Of a stretch of DNA of 64,000 nt, positions 1-11,344 are shown in pieces (the stretch's first letter is position 1; each line of letters begins with the position of its first letter). The position numbers and the translations under genes are program-made. The DNA comes from Prorocentrum cordatum. Taxonomy: Eukaryota; Sar; Dinophyceae; Prorocentrales; Prorocentraceae. Below the pieces are notes generated by a model. It was not told where the DNA came from. It worked only from the letters and a program-made list of their open reading frames with translations, and ran no database searches. The stretch lies in contig CAUYUJ010011558.1 of the NCBI GenBank assembly GCA_963575745.1, positions 969,780-1,033,779 of the forward strand. The letters run 5' to 3'.

Positions 1-545
1 CGCAAATCGTCGTGATCCGTTGACCGTGCATCATCGTGATCTCTCGGCGACAAGAACGCGTCACGATGCTTTGGCCGCAACTCGCCGCGATCTCTTCACG
101 ACGCGAGCCCAGACGTGCGACGCCTTGATGCTTTCTTTCTCCATACGGGTCCCCTGGACGTTCCGACCCTGTCCCCGGGACTGCGTTTTCCTCCCGAGTC
201 GTTTCCTGACGGTCCCATGGGGCTTGGCGAGGGCCCCCGGAGGACGAGGACGACGCCGGCCCCCCCCCCCCCCCCCGGGCTCTGGGCCTGCACGCCCCGC
301 CTCGGCGCCCCCCGCCTGCCACGGCCAGGGCCGCGCACCCCCAGAGGTCCACGTCTTGCCCCGGGGGCCACGGGCGCGCGGCCGCCGGAGGAGCAGCGCG
401 CTCCACGGGCGCCCCTCGAGGGCGCGAAGCGAGCCGCGCTGCGCACTGCTCTCCTCGCGTGCGCTTGCTTCACGCGCGCTTCTCCGCGCTTCTCCCCTGC
501 GCCCGTCGTGATCTTTTTGTTTGCACTCCGCCCCGCCGGCGGCAG
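1..545. other. GC-rich sequence, no gene recognised
   Basis: Several overlapping open frames exist on both strands, but they are Arg/Pro/Ala-rich and mirror one another, which is what GC-rich non-coding DNA gives. A C-run lies near 260-275. It ends at the acceptor of the first exon recognised downstream (AG at 544-545), so it is most simply an intron or 5' region of the coiled-coil gene. Confidence 0.4.
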
Positions 546-650
546 GCCGAGCTGGCGCGCCTCGGGGAGCGCGGCGCGGCCCAGGAGGCGGAGCTGCGGC
601 AGCGGGCGCAGCAGGCCGAGGCGGGCCTCGCTGGGCGCCTGGAGGAGCAG
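546..650 (+). CDS. Coiled-coil gene, exon 1 (first seen)
   Basis: Acceptor AG at 544-545 and a GC donor after CAG at 648-650. It encodes 35 residues of the pattern AELARLGERGAAQEAELRQ, with hydrophobic heptad spacing and no Pro, unlike the Pro/Arg-rich surroundings. It joins exon 2 in phase 0. Confidence 0.5.
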
Positions 651-659
651 GCCGGCGCC

Positions 660-1300
660 ACTCGTCGCGGCCGTGGGTCTCTGTCGTCGACGACGACGTC
701 TCTGCCGTTGCCTCGCCGTCGTCCTCGTCCTCGTCCTCGTCGACGTCGTCGTCGTCGACGTGGACATGGGCGTGGACATGGGCGTCGACTTCATGGTCGT
801 CGTGGTTGTGGGTCGGGGTGGTCGCGGCCGTGCCTAGAATCTGGCCGTTGCATTTTTTCACGCCAGGTGTTTTCTCTCGGCTTCGGGCTCGAGAAATGCC
901 GCAGGAAGAGATGGGTCTAGGGTTCCAGTCTGGGCGTTTTCGCGATGTTGCATTGTTTCATGACGTCGGATCTCAGAGGCCTGTACGTGGACGTTGTCTT
1001 AGTGGTCGTCGTGGTCGTGGTCGTGGTGGTCGTGGTAGTTCAGAGAAGACACCAATACCGCTGCTCGTCTTCGAGAGCCCTCGTAGCCACGGTCGGATTC
1101 TCCTCGGAATTCTGGTCAGGACGCGCCCCGGGAGGTCCGAAGAGTAACGGTATCGGTCGGTATAGTTTCGTTTCCCTAGACGTGGTTGTGTGACGGGGTG
1201 GTCGCGGTCGTGGTAATCTTGGTCGTGGTCGTGATCGTCGTCATAGTCGTCGTCGTGGCCTCGGTTGTGGTAGTGGTCGTAATAGTCGTCGCCGTCGGGG
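660..1300. repeat. GTC/TCG and GTG-rich trinucleotide tracts (intron)
   Basis: Clusters of GTC/CTC near 700-790, GTCGTG near 983-1045 and GTCGTGGTC near 1186-1300 read as poly-Val, poly-Asp or poly-Arg depending on frame. No coding signal is seen between them. A fragment near 1071-1165 resembles sequence at 38865-38975 and 40925-41035 (TGGTCAGRACGCACCC...GAGGTCTGGGGAGT), a dispersed intronic repeat. Confidence 0.6.
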
Positions 1301-1403
1301 GCCCGTGTCCACTTGGCCACCCCGAGGGCCTTTGGGATCCGTCGGGGTCGTCGAACATCGAGCCTCGAGACTTCGGACCTCTATCCTCGAACCTCGGTTA
1401 CGG

Positions 1404-1590
1404 TCGGACCGAGGTGTAAGATCGAGGTCGACTCGGGGATGGTACCCTACTGTTCTTCGTGTTTGTCGAATGTTCTTGTGCATCCTGGGGGAGGGCTCCC
1501 TTCGAGTGATCTGATGGGTTGGGGTGTTTTGGCCGGCGGAGGGTCTAATGTTCTTGATGGATGTTCTTCTGTCCTGGGTCAGACCGTACT
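1404..1590 (+). repeat. 180-bp dispersed repeat, copy 1
   Basis: Starts TCGGACCGAGGTGTAAGATC and contains GGCCGGCGGAGGGTCT. Related copies in the same orientation lie at 36808, 37178 and 42788, all inside introns of the coiled-coil gene. No protein is encoded in common. Confidence 0.7.
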
Positions 1591-1606
1591 TCACCACCCT
1601 GCAGAG

Positions 1607-1693
1607 GCGCGCCAGCTCGCCCTGGAGCTGGACGAGCACGGCCGCGGCCGCGCCGCGCTCGTGGAGCGGCTGCGCGAGTGCGAGGCTCACGAG
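1607..1693 (+). CDS. Coiled-coil gene, exon 2
   Basis: Acceptor AGAG|GC (1603-1606) and GC donor after GAG 1691-1693. It encodes 29 residues, ARQLALELDEHGRGRAALV and on, continuing the heptads of exon 1 and joining exon 3 in phase 0. Confidence 0.5.
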
Positions 1694-1772
1694 GCGGCGG
1701 GCGCGAGGGGTGCCCAGGATGCCCGAAGGAGGAAAAGCATCGGGAGAGCCCAAGAGGGGGATGGCCAGGGCG

Positions 1773-2695
1773 CTCGTGTGTGTGTGTGTGTTTGTGTGTG
1801 ACCCCCCCGTCATCCGTGCCCGGATGGCTCATGGCCGGCTGCCGGCGCTGCGTTGTCCTAAGCTGCTTGAGGGCGCGGCCTTTAGACGCGCGTGCGCGCC
1901 TGCTTCTTTGACCTGTTCTACGCCCTGTCGCTGCGGGCGGGGCCGGCGACGCCCCCCCAAAAGTGATGTGTGTGTGTGGTGTGTGTGTGTGTGGGGGTGG
2001 GCGTGTGTGTGGTGTGTGTGTGGTGTGTGTGGTGTGGTCCGTGTGTGTGCGTGTGTGTGTGTGTGTGCGTGTGCGTGTGCGTGTGTGTGTGAGTGTGAGT
2101 GTGAGTGTGAGTGTGAGTGTGAGTGTGAGTGTGTGTGTGTGTGTGAGTGTGAGTGTGAGTGTGAGTGTGTGTGTGTGAGTGTGGAGTGTGAGTGTTGAGT
2201 TGTGAGTGTGTGTGTGTGTGCGTGTGCTTGCGTGTGGTGTGTGTGTGTGTCTGTGTGTCTGTGTGTCTGTGTGTCTGTGTGTCTGTGTGTCTGTGTGTCT
2301 GTGTGTCTGTGTGTGCGCGTGCGCGTGCGCGTGTGCGTGTGCGTGTGCGTGTGCGTGTGCGTGTGCGTGTGTGCGTGCGTGCGTGCGTGCGTGCGTGTGT
2401 GTGTGTGTGTGAGTGTGTGTAAGTGTGTGTGTGTGTGTAAGAGTGTGTGAGTGTGTGTAAGTGTGTGTAAGTGTGTGTGTGTGTAAGTGTGTGAGTGTGT
2501 ATAAGAGTGTGTAAGTGTGTGTAAGTGTGTGTGTGTGAGAGTGTGTGTAAGAGTGTGTGTAAGAGTGTGTGTGTGTGAGTGTGTGTGTGAGTGGGTGTGT
2601 GTGTGTGTGTTGTGCGTTGCGTGTTGTGTGTTGCGTGTTGTGTGTTGTGTGTGTGGTGTGTTGTGTGTTGCGTGTTGTGTGTGATTGTGTGTGGG
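1773..2695 (+). repeat. TG-rich compound microsatellite
   Basis: About 0.9 kb of (TG)n interspersed with GAGTGTGTG, CTGTGTGT, CGTGTG, GTGTAAGTG and TGCGTGTTG blocks. It gives long Val/Cys or His/Thr open frames on both strands, none coding. Confidence 0.95.
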
Positions 2696-2866
2696 CATCA
2701 TGGTTCGGGCCTTCATCTATCCCGTGAGTTCATGGCCCCCTCTTCTTGCTGTCACTATGGTTTCCTGGTCACTGGTCCCTCACTCGTTCGCGCACGTGCC
2801 TCCAGCCATGATGTGCGACACCCCCCTCGGACGACTCTCTGTTGGACGCCCCCGAAAAAACGGCAT

Positions 2867-3014
2867 GAGCATACACTTTCGGAGTTGCGCGCGGATTTCT
2901 CGGATCCCGTGCTGCCCCCCTCCGCCCTCCTTGTGGCGCTTCTGGCGTCCAGGGAGGGGGCCCCAGCGCGAGATCCAAGAAATCCGCGCGGGGTTCCAAA
3001 AGTTTACTATGCTC
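2867..3014. mobile_element. Foldback MITE, family A copy 1
   Basis: The left end GAGCATACACTTTCGGAG...CGCGCGGATTTCTCGGATC is the reverse complement, with mismatches, of the right end, giving terminal inverted repeats of about 40 bp around a GC-rich core. Related copies are at 37527-37670, 46835-46984 and 58470-58617. Confidence 0.65.
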
Positions 3015-4542
3015 GTAGAGTCTTCGTCTTCCTCTAGATGCGGCAGGGAAGGAACCACCGCCAGGCTTGGGCCAGGGCCGTCCCTGGCACCAGCGTGGTG
3101 TGTAGGCCCTCCTGGGCTCGTCCAGGAGGGCCTGCGATTTGCGGTTCCTCATCCTTGACAGCCGAGAATACGTTCGGCTCGGCCACCTTGAATGGCCGGT
3201 CCTTTTCGGCGGGTCATTCCAGAGGTGACCGCTTCATGTGGAGCAAGTTGGGTTGGGAGAAATGGGCATGCGTATCAATAAGTGTTAGCCAGCGTAGAAC
3301 CTAAACAGTTCGTGATCGCATTGTTGAGGCGGATGCTATGCAGTGTTGGATACGCGGTGTGAGATGAAGTGGTGTAGGCTGTGTCGCGTGAGCTAGAGTT
3401 GTGCAAGCTATGTGGTGCGAGCTGAAGTTGTGTAAATAATGCTGTGTAAACTATGTTGTGTGAGCTTGAGTTGTGTGAGCTGTGTGGTGTGGGCTGGAGG
3501 TGTACGATCTGCGGAAAAACTATGTGGTGTGAAAGCTATGTTGTGCAAGCTGTGCGGTGCAAGCTACTTGGTGATAGCTATGCGGTGTGACCGCGTCAGT
3601 AATGAATTGCCAACTCCACTGCTCGCGCGAACATCCCACCCTCCCACCCGCAACGTGTTTGGCACAACCCTCCAACGGATCTTACGACGCCAGCCCTGCA
3701 GCGACTCCTAGGGGACGCGGCCTCGCTCGACTACCCCCGCCCGCCCGATCCTCACTTCCCCCCGGGCTCGCCGCCGATCTCGGCCATTCGGCAACATCTT
3801 ATTCTCAGGGAGTGCTCCAAGGCTGTCAGCTGTCCGCAGCTTGCGAGCCTGGCGGTGCGGATCCGTACCAGCGCTCGAGTAGGGGCTCCACTGCAGAATT
3901 GACTTACCCCAGAGTTTATTGCCCCGCCCCTTCTCTTAGCATGGGGGGAAAAGAACCCTGCGGGAAACGGGTCCTGGACCCTGGCGCTGTCCCCCAGCAC
4001 GAGCTTCTCATCCTGCGTCGTTCTCTGACAGCCCCGGGGCTCGCGGAGGGCCCCGTGGGCCCGAAAGCGGCGAAAAACCTCAGGACCCGTTTCCCTCAGG
4101 ACTCGTTATTTTCATGGCGAACGGTTTCCCGGTCATAATATGGGTCTCCGGCGGCCATTCGGGACGATCTGGACACCCCCGGAACGCTTTCGGCGAGGCG
4201 CAGCTGCTGGAAAGCACCCCGAGGCTGGAGGAAAGCATCCGAGAACCGACGACATCGCCTGAAAGCTTGGATCCCGACGAAATCGCCCGAAACGCCCCCG
4301 ATCGAGGTTCGAAGTTCCTCCATGGCGATTCTTTTCATTTCCTCGGGCGGACCAAGGACGAGGATACATCCGTTCCAGAGCGTTCCAGAACGCTCTCAGA
4401 GCGTTCCAGAACGTTCTGAGAAGGCTGCGGCGCCCGAGACATCCTCCAGAGCCGCGGGATCTCAGCGATTCTCGATGTATTATCGTCCAGAGTTATCCTT
4501 GTCCTGGTTTCGTCTTGTTTCTCCCCCCGCCGCCGAACCGAG
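3015..4542. other. Intron sequence with degenerate minisatellite (about 3330-3590)
   Basis: Variants of the words GTGTGAGCTGAAGTTGTGTAA and AGCTATGTGGTGTG recur between 3330 and 3590. The rest (3600-4542) has only short open frames. At 4152-4215 lies an inverted copy of a motif also seen at 42555 and 43000 (CAGCTGCGCCTCGCCGA...), another dispersed intronic repeat. Confidence 0.55.
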
Positions 4543-4719
4543 GAGGCGCAGCGGGGCGCGGAGGAGGCCGCGCTCCGCGCCGGCGCGGCGGAGCGCCGCG
4601 CGTGCGAGGCGGAGGAGCGGCACGGCGCCCTGGAAGCGCTGCTGGGCGTGCGCGCGGGGGCCGAGGGCCGGCTGCGGGAGGAGGCCGCCGCGGCGGAGGA
4701 GCTCCGATGCCGCCAAGAC
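4543..4719 (+). CDS. Coiled-coil gene, exon 3 (3' end uncertain)
   Basis: Acceptor AG at 4541-4542 in phase with exon 2. The frame reads EAQRGAEEAALRAGAAER and on to ...REEAAAAEEL, a strong Ala/Glu/Arg coiled coil of about 53-59 residues. The end is ambiguous: a GT donor occurs at 4720, but the coiled-coil part stops near 4701. The next exon recognised is about 32 kb away. Confidence 0.5.
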
Positions 4720-4913
4720 GTCGACGACGAGGACCACGGCGACGTCGACGGACGGACGACGGACGACGACGGACGAGGACGACGACTGACGATGGAGGAC
4801 GACGAGGACGACGGACGACGACGAGGACGAGGACAAAGACGAGGACGATGGACGAGGACGCGGCGAGGAGGACAAACATGACGACGCGGACGAGGACGAC
4901 GCGGAAAACAACA

Positions 4914-4969
<56 letters not shown>

Positions 4970-5045
4970 CGACGAGGGCGACGAGGGCGACGAGGGCGAC
5001 GGACGGCGACGACGACGACCAGGACGAGGTCGACGACGAGGACGA
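4720..5045 (+). repeat. GAC/ACG trinucleotide array
   Basis: Starts directly after exon 3 and includes an uninterrupted (GAC)n run near 4915-4965. It reads as poly-Asp, poly-Thr/Arg or, on the other strand, poly-Val/Ser. No codon-like constraint is seen. Confidence 0.9.
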
Positions 5046-7140
5046 TTCTACAGGCTGACGCCACATCCGCCGACCCCCTGTGGTGGACGCCTTCACGGCG
5101 GCGGTATGTGGTTGCATTAGTAGGGTGTTTTGGACTACTCGTGGTTGCGGGGTCGTGTTCGAAAAGCACGAAACTCACGAAACTTCATAATTCCCGCAGC
5201 CCTTGCAGAGGCGGATAGGGGTGAGGGGCTGTTTCGAGAAGGAGTCCCCGCGGCAAGGGCACATCAGTGGCGCGCAGGAGACGGAACACCTGACGAGGGG
5301 AGTGAAACTCGGTTTCACGGTGCGCATGTGTCAAGCGTATCAGTGCAGCGGCACGTGCAAGAAAAAACTACCGAAGCCGGCTTTCCCCGTGAGGCTTGAC
5401 GACAATGTCGCGCGCGACGAACAGAAGGGCCCCCTGAAGAAGGGCACCCTGAAGTGCAAGACGTGCAAATAATGCGCATTCGAGCGCCCGTTCTGCGGTT
5501 CGTCGAAGTAGGGCCAGGGTGGGCGAGCGAAAGGGGGAGCGAAGCTGATCAGGAGGAGGAAGTTGAAAAGAAGGAAGCGCAAGAGGAGGCGGAGGAGGAA
5601 GAGGAGGAACAGGGGCAGGAGGGGTAGAGGGAGGCAGGGAACGAGGCGGAGGAGGACGAAGAAGACTGGTGGGGGACGAAGAGTGAGGATCCAAGTTTGG
5701 GGCCCTAACTGGGGCCGTCGTGGGCTTCGCCGACACCCACGGAACGCATGTGTGCACCCTGGATATGGAGATCTTGCGCGGGTTTCCTGACCGCGCAGTC
5801 ATTCATAGTATTCGGACTATCCCGGCCTGGTTGCGCGTCAGAGTCTCGGGGATGTTTCGCGGGTTTTTGTTCGGAGCGCTCTCGGCGGACGAAAAGGGGG
5901 GGGCAGTGCCAGAGTCCTGACGGAAAACTCTGTGGGATCATTGTATTTGCCGCGGCTGACATTCGCAGTGTTCGCCGTGGACGCATGATTATCGAATGGC
6001 CCTCGGTCCATCCCGCCACCACGCCTAGCTTGCGGGTCTGAGGCCAGTGGGGTAGTTGCGTTCGCCGTGGGCACATGATCATCGTATGGGTTTCGGTCCA
6101 TCCCGCCACCGTGCCTGGCTCGTGGGTCTGAGGCCAGCGGGATAGTTGATGGGGTCTCGTCGGAGGTTTCTCGGGGGGGGGACTTGGAGGCATCCCGCCA
6201 CCGTGCCTGGGTTGTGGGGCTGAGACCAATCGGGTGGTTGACGGGTCTCCTGGGAGGCGCTTCGGGGGCGTCCCGGAGGCTGTGGGTTTTCTGGGGGGGC
6301 CCTGTCGGAGTTCCTTGGGGGCTTTTTGGTTGGCTTACAACGGGGGGCTGCTCAGGCCCACTTCTATAGGAGCTTCCACAAGAGGGGCGCCCCGAGCAGT
6401 TGAGTAGATTTTGACGTCGCGTGGCTACGACTACCCGACATACCCGTTAAGTTGGTCCGATTGCGTTCGTTCGCGCCGCGTGCCAGTTGCCAAGAGCACG
6501 TTCGTGTCCTCATCCCCCCTCCTCTACCCTCTCCATCCCCCCCGATGTTTACTGTACTTTCCCTGCGGGTTTTCCCTAGTTATCCTCTTTCACTTCCTTT
6601 GCCCTTCCATTTCCTCCTCTGCCCGCTTCTACCCTTACTCGTTGTCGCTATCCGCAAGTTCCTCCTAGTCTCGTTCCTTCTTCACGCCCTTTCGAACAAC
6701 TATCGTCAGTTTCGTTGTCCTCTTGCGCCCCCTCTTATTTGCGCCCTCTTCTCGCATCCGCCCCCACTCTTCCGCCTTCCCCGCGCGCCCGTTTTTATAT
6801 TCGCATCAGATTCCTCATTGATTTGTTTTGCACGTTCCCCCCTCTGCCCACGGTCGCCATTTAGGGCCTCCTGTTGCTCCTCGTTTGTTCGTTGCGTTGT
6901 GCCTCCGTTTCCTCGTTTTCCCTCCACCCTTCCACTTCTCTCGTGCTTCCGTTTGGAAACTCTTGGGGTTTTCTTTGGGGCAGTTTGGGGCCTTCTTGGA
7001 TTTTGTTGAGGAGGTCTTTTGATGCCATTTTGGCGTCCGAAGGTGGGCAATTACCAGAAATCCAACGGACCCCGTTGATACCTCGCCCCCCCCCGCCAGA
7101 CCCAAACGAGGGAATAGGGGGAGCCCCTCCCCGAACAAAA
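5046..7140. other. Intron sequence; about 100-bp repeat unit in three copies
   Basis: A purine-rich GAG/GGA tract lies at 5545-5650. Between 5963 and 6245 a unit containing CATCCCGCCACCRYGCCT and GGTCTGAGGCCAGYGGG occurs three times at about 100-bp spacing. A pyrimidine-rich tract is at 6500-6800. No gene is recognised. Confidence 0.5.
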
Positions 7141-8900
7141 GGTGCGTTTATAGTGTTGCTTGCAATTTCCGGTGCCCGTAATGAGTGTACATCTACAGTG
7201 ATTTGTCGATTCCGGTGTCCCTAGTGTAGATCTGAATTGGTGTTTGCCGCTTCCAGTGTCCTTAGTGTAGATGTACATTGTCGTTTGGCCTTTTCCTGTT
7301 TGAACCAGCGGTTATCTACATCGGCGCCGTCGGCGCGCGTGTGAATTGGATTTCCGTAGGGCGCGTCCCCAACATCTATATTTGCATTTGGCCGGTGTAG
7401 ATTGATTTGGGGCCCCCAGATCTACAGTATAGATTGAACGCTTCCGTTTTGCGAACTCTACAGGAAGGTGGGCTTAACGTAGATCGTTGTCCGGTTCCGT
7501 TGTGTAGATCTGCACTGAGTTTTTGCCCATTGATCTACATTGTGTCTTTTGCCCATTGCGGCCCCGAGTGTCGATCTACATTGCGCTGGTGCCAAATTAG
7601 ATTTTCGAGAGCGGACAGGCGATTGCGCCGATGCCGAAATGGATGTCCGAGAGCGGAGAGGGAGAGGGGGAGGAGAGGGGAGGTGAGGAGTGGTAGTGGG
7701 GGAGGGCGGTGAGAACGCTTTAGGGGGGCAGCGGTGGGAGTTTCCGTTCACGATATGGCCCGAGGTGCCCTGACGATGGAGCGAAGAGACGGAGGGGCAT
7801 GGGAGGACGAGGGCGAGGGTGACGAGGCGCACGATGAGGGAGGCCTGGGAGTGGAGGAGGTAGGGGGGAGGGGAAAGAGTGGGCTTGCGTCTGGTACGCA
7901 GCACAGTCACGAGTGCTCCACGATTCGCCTGGACACCCTGAAGCCTCCGAGGGGGCGGAGGATCCATGCATGTCTTGTTTAGGGGCCGAATGGCCCCTAA
8001 ATCGTCATGAAAATGAAGAGCGGGAGGAGGGTGATGTAGGAGGAGGAAAAAGAAATGAAGAGGAGGAGGACAATGAGGAACAGCGGGCATGGAGGACATG
8101 GCGGCGGATGTGGAAGCAAACTACGTGGCGGATAAGGAAGAACAGGAGGTGTAGATCGAGGTCCAGGCGGAGGCGGAACATGAGGAGGAGAAGAAGCGGC
8201 AAACGGGACGTGGCGGGCGGAGGTGCGTGGGCGGACATGGAGTTTGGGATCGGCGAAAATGCGCGGGCGGAGGTTCGCATTCGAACCGTAGCGGGGCTTC
8301 AGGACGGCTTCGGCGATATCTCGCGAAGGATCCAAGACGGTTTCATGAAGTAGAATGCAATCATATGCATAACCACGCAAACCGTTCACGTGCTTCGCCG
8401 ACCCCCAACACCCAGGCAGCCCGAGCAGGCCAAACCCCAGGCGCGGCTGAACAAATAAACCTTAGCGTGCGGGGCGGGGCGCCCCTGGAACCCCTTGGGC
8501 GTTCCTGCAGAAGCAGCCCCCCGCAGTCACCAAACTTCTTGGGGCAACCTGGGGGCGTCTTGGGGCCGAAGGCTCGAAATGTCCGTTCGGGTTCCCCCTC
8601 TGGGGCCGTCCTGGGGACCTCCTGGGCCGTCTTAGAAGTTTTCTTGGGCCGTTTTGGGGCCCTCCTGGGCCGTCTCAGAGCCCTGTTGGGGGCCAACTGG
8701 GCCGTTTCCGGGCGATCTCGGAGGCCTTTTGGGCCATTGTGGTGGCTGTGAAAACCCAAGCGGCGAATGTGTTAAAATCGTACGTTGTCCTAAGAGAATG
8801 GGAAGATGTTTGCTTCTTGGGGCCCTCTTGGGGGGCCTCTTGGTGACCTCTGGGAGTGTCTTGGCGGCATATTGGGAAAACGCGCCAGTGGATCTCCCTG
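7141..8900. other. Intron sequence with repeated GTAGAT/ATCTAC words
   Basis: Between about 7180 and 7580 the words GTAGATC, ATCTACA or their complements occur about ten times at irregular spacing. 7650-8200 is purine-rich (GGAGGA). Near 8520-8760, GGGGCCnTCnTGGGCCGT-like words repeat, as they do at 60520-60740. No coding signal is seen. Confidence 0.4.
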
Positions 8901-8904
8901 AATA

Positions 8905-9175
8905 CACAAATGGGGGGGGGGTGCAGAACCCCCCCCCCCTTCCAAGGGGGGGTGAGATTTCCGACCTCCCCCCCCCATCCCCCCCTTGAGGGGAGGGGGG
9001 GGTCCGACCCCCCCCCCTCCCCCTCTCGCCTTGAAGGGGGGGGGGTCCGGACCCCCCCCCCTCCCTCCTTGGCGCTGGAAAGGGGGGGGGGGGGTCGGAC
9101 CCCCCCCCCCATTCTCCCTTTTGCGCCGGAAAGGGAGCCGGGGAGGGGGGGCCTCTCTCGCTTCTTCTTTCTGCG
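8905..9175. repeat. Alternating G-run/C-run tract
   Basis: Runs of 7-11 G and C alternate (GGGGGGG...CCCCCCC), so neighbouring runs can pair as hairpins. Open frames here are poly-Gly/Pro artefacts. A similar tract is at 10795-11012. Confidence 0.9.
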
Positions 9176-9224
9176 CCGGAAAAGGTGTGCATGGAGTACG
9201 GAGGTGGGAGAAGGGAGTGGTGAG

Positions 9225-9895
9225 CAGTGAGTAGCGAGTTACTGCGTAGTGAGTAGTGAGTATTGGGTAGTGAGTAGTGGGTAATGAATGGCGAGTAGGG
9301 AGTAGGGAGTGGGGAGTAGTGAGTAGTGAGCAGTGAATAGTGTGTACTGAAAAGTGAGTAGTGAGTGGCGAGAGTAGTGAGTAGTGAGTAGCGAGTAGCG
9401 AGTAGTGGGGACTAAGTAGGTAGCAGGGAGTAATGAGTAGTGGGTAGTGAGTAGTGGGTAGTGACTAGTGGATGGCGAGTAGTGAGTAGTGAGTAACTGG
9501 TAGTGCGCAGCGCGTAGTGAGTAGTGAGTAGTGAGGAATGAGTAGTGGGTAGTGAGTAGTGAGTAGTGAGTGGACAGTAGCGAGTAGTGAGTAGTGATGA
9601 GTAGTGAGAACTGAGTAGTACGTAGTACGTACTGGGTAGTGAGTAGTGAGTAGTGATGAATTGAGAGTAGTGGCAATGGGTAGTGAGTAGTGAATAGCGA
9701 GTAGGGCTGAGTAGTGAGTCGTGAGGAGCGAGTAGGGCGTAGTGAGTAGTGAGTAGAGAGTAGCCAGTAGGGAGTAGTGGGTAGATTAGTGGGTAACGAG
9801 TAGGGAGTAGCGAGTAGTGAGTAGTCAGTAGCGAGTAGGGAGTAGGGAGTAGTGAGCAGTGAGTAGTAAGAAGTGGGTAGCGAATAGTGGGTACG
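9225..9895 (+). repeat. TAGTGAG heptamer array, block 1
   Basis: About 0.67 kb of degenerate heptamers (TAGTGAG with TAGCGAG, TAGGGAG, TAGTGGG variants). The minus strand gives a long Tyr/Ser/Leu/Thr open frame that is an artefact of the 7-bp period. Confidence 0.95.
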
Positions 9896-10103
9896 GAAGG
9901 TTCATGCGGCGATGGCGCGTTGGCGACACCAGCGAAGCCGTTAAAGGTTGAAATCTGCGACGTGGATGCACCGATGGGCACGGTAATGCCAGTGGACCCG
10001 ACTAGATTCAACCTTGAACAATCGGGGCCGCGATCGATTCAAGATTGAACGATCGACGCGGTGTCAAAAACCTTCGCGCGCGCCGACGCCGCACGAACCT
10101 ACC
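9896..10103. other. Unique island inside the heptamer array
   Basis: 208 bp of ordinary composition separates the two heptamer blocks. It contains GATTCAACCTTGAACAATCG followed by GATTCAAGATTGAACGATCG, two related words about 30 bp apart that are also partly self-complementary. No protein is seen. Confidence 0.6.
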
Positions 10104-10672
10104 GTAGTGAGTAGCGATTAGTGAGTAGTGAGTAGTGGGTAGTGAATAGTGACCAGTGACTAGTGACTAGCGACCTGCGACTAGTGACTAGAGACTATGT
10201 GGTGACTAGTGAGTAGGGAGTAGTGAGTAGTGAGTAGCGGGGAGTGAGTAGTGAGTATTGAGTAGCGAGTATGGGAGTAGCGAGTAGTGAGTACTGAGTA
10301 CTGTGTAGGCAGTATTGTGTAGGGAGTAGCGAGTAGTGTGTAGTGAGTAGTGATGTGTGGACAATGAGTAATGGGTAGTGAGTAGTGGGTCGTGGGTAAT
10401 GAGTAGTGATTAAGTGAGTAGTGAGTAGGGAGTAGTGAGTAGCGCCTTGTGAGTAGTGAGTATTGAGTAGTGGGTAGCGAGGTGTGAGTAGTGAGTACCG
10501 AGTAGGGATGAGGGAGTGGTGAGTAGGGAGTAGTGAGTAGCGAGTAGTGGGTGGTGGGTAGTGAGTAGTGGATAGTGAGTAGTGAGTCGTGAGTAGTGAG
10601 TAGGTGTAGTGAGAAGTGAGTAGCGAATAGCGAGTAGTCAGTAGTGGGTAATGAGTAATGAGTAGTGAGTAC
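10104..10672 (+). repeat. TAGTGAG heptamer array, block 2
   Basis: Same family and orientation as 9225-9895, slightly more degenerate. Confidence 0.95.
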
Positions 10673-10794
10673 TCTTCGGGGCTGGGGTTAGTGGTTGGGG
10701 TTTGGGTTCCGGTTTTGGGTTAGGGTGAGGACTAGGGGTAGGGGTGGCGGGGATCGGGTTCCGGAGTCAGGGGGCGGCGTGGCGAAACGGGGGG

Positions 10795-11012
10795 AGGGGG
10801 AGGGGGGGTGCGGCCAAAGGAGGGGAGGGGGGGGGGTCGGAACTCCCCCCCCTTTTGAAAAGGGGGGGAGGGGGGGGGTTCCCGACGACGGACCAGGAGA
10901 GGGGGAAAGGGGGGGGGGTCCCCGACGACGGATCGGGGAAGGGGGGTAGGGAGAGGGGGGGGGTCCCCGACGACGGATCGAGGAAAGGGGGGGAGGGTCC
11001 CAACCCCCCCCT
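10795..11012 (+). repeat. G-rich minisatellite with TCCCCGACGACGGATCG core
   Basis: The core (first copy TTCCCGACGACGGACCA) recurs three times at 50-60 bp spacing between G-runs. The tract resembles 8905-9175. Confidence 0.85.
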
Positions 11013-11344
11013 TTGGGATTATCCAGCGGCGCGCCCTCGCATATTGTGCCGTTTGGATGCCATCTCGGGCGTCTTGGCTCGATCTTTTGGCGACTCGGGG
11101 CCCACTTGGACCGTTTTGGGGGGCCCTTGGGGCCCTCTTGGCCTGCTGTGAGGCGCTCCGCTCCCCCATGGCGCGTTCAACCGGGGATCGCCCCGGGCCC
11201 CGGGGGGGCATCAAACTCACAGGGGAGCGTTTCCGAGGTACGAGAAGCGAGCTGGACGTTTTGGCTGAATCTGCGTCATATCGAATAATGTGTTACTCAT
11301 AGATGGTGGCGGATTGCATGTGATCACACGTTAGCGGGTCCCCC

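Noticed and set aside
1773-2716. Long His/Thr open frame on the minus strand and Val/Cys frames on the plus strand
   Set aside because: Produced by the TG microsatellite; every frame is open because the repeat has no stop.
4335-5178. Ser/Val/Arg-rich minus-strand frames of 230-260 codons
   Set aside because: Complement of exon 3 and the adjacent GAC array.
7020-7045. Further spliced-leader relic (GCCATTTTGGC)
   Set aside because: Only 11 bp match; the following bases (GTCCGAAGG) do not continue the leader.
9239-10011. Long Tyr/Ser/Leu-rich minus-strand open frames
   Set aside because: A 7-bp tandem repeat read in three frames; no non-repeat sequence.
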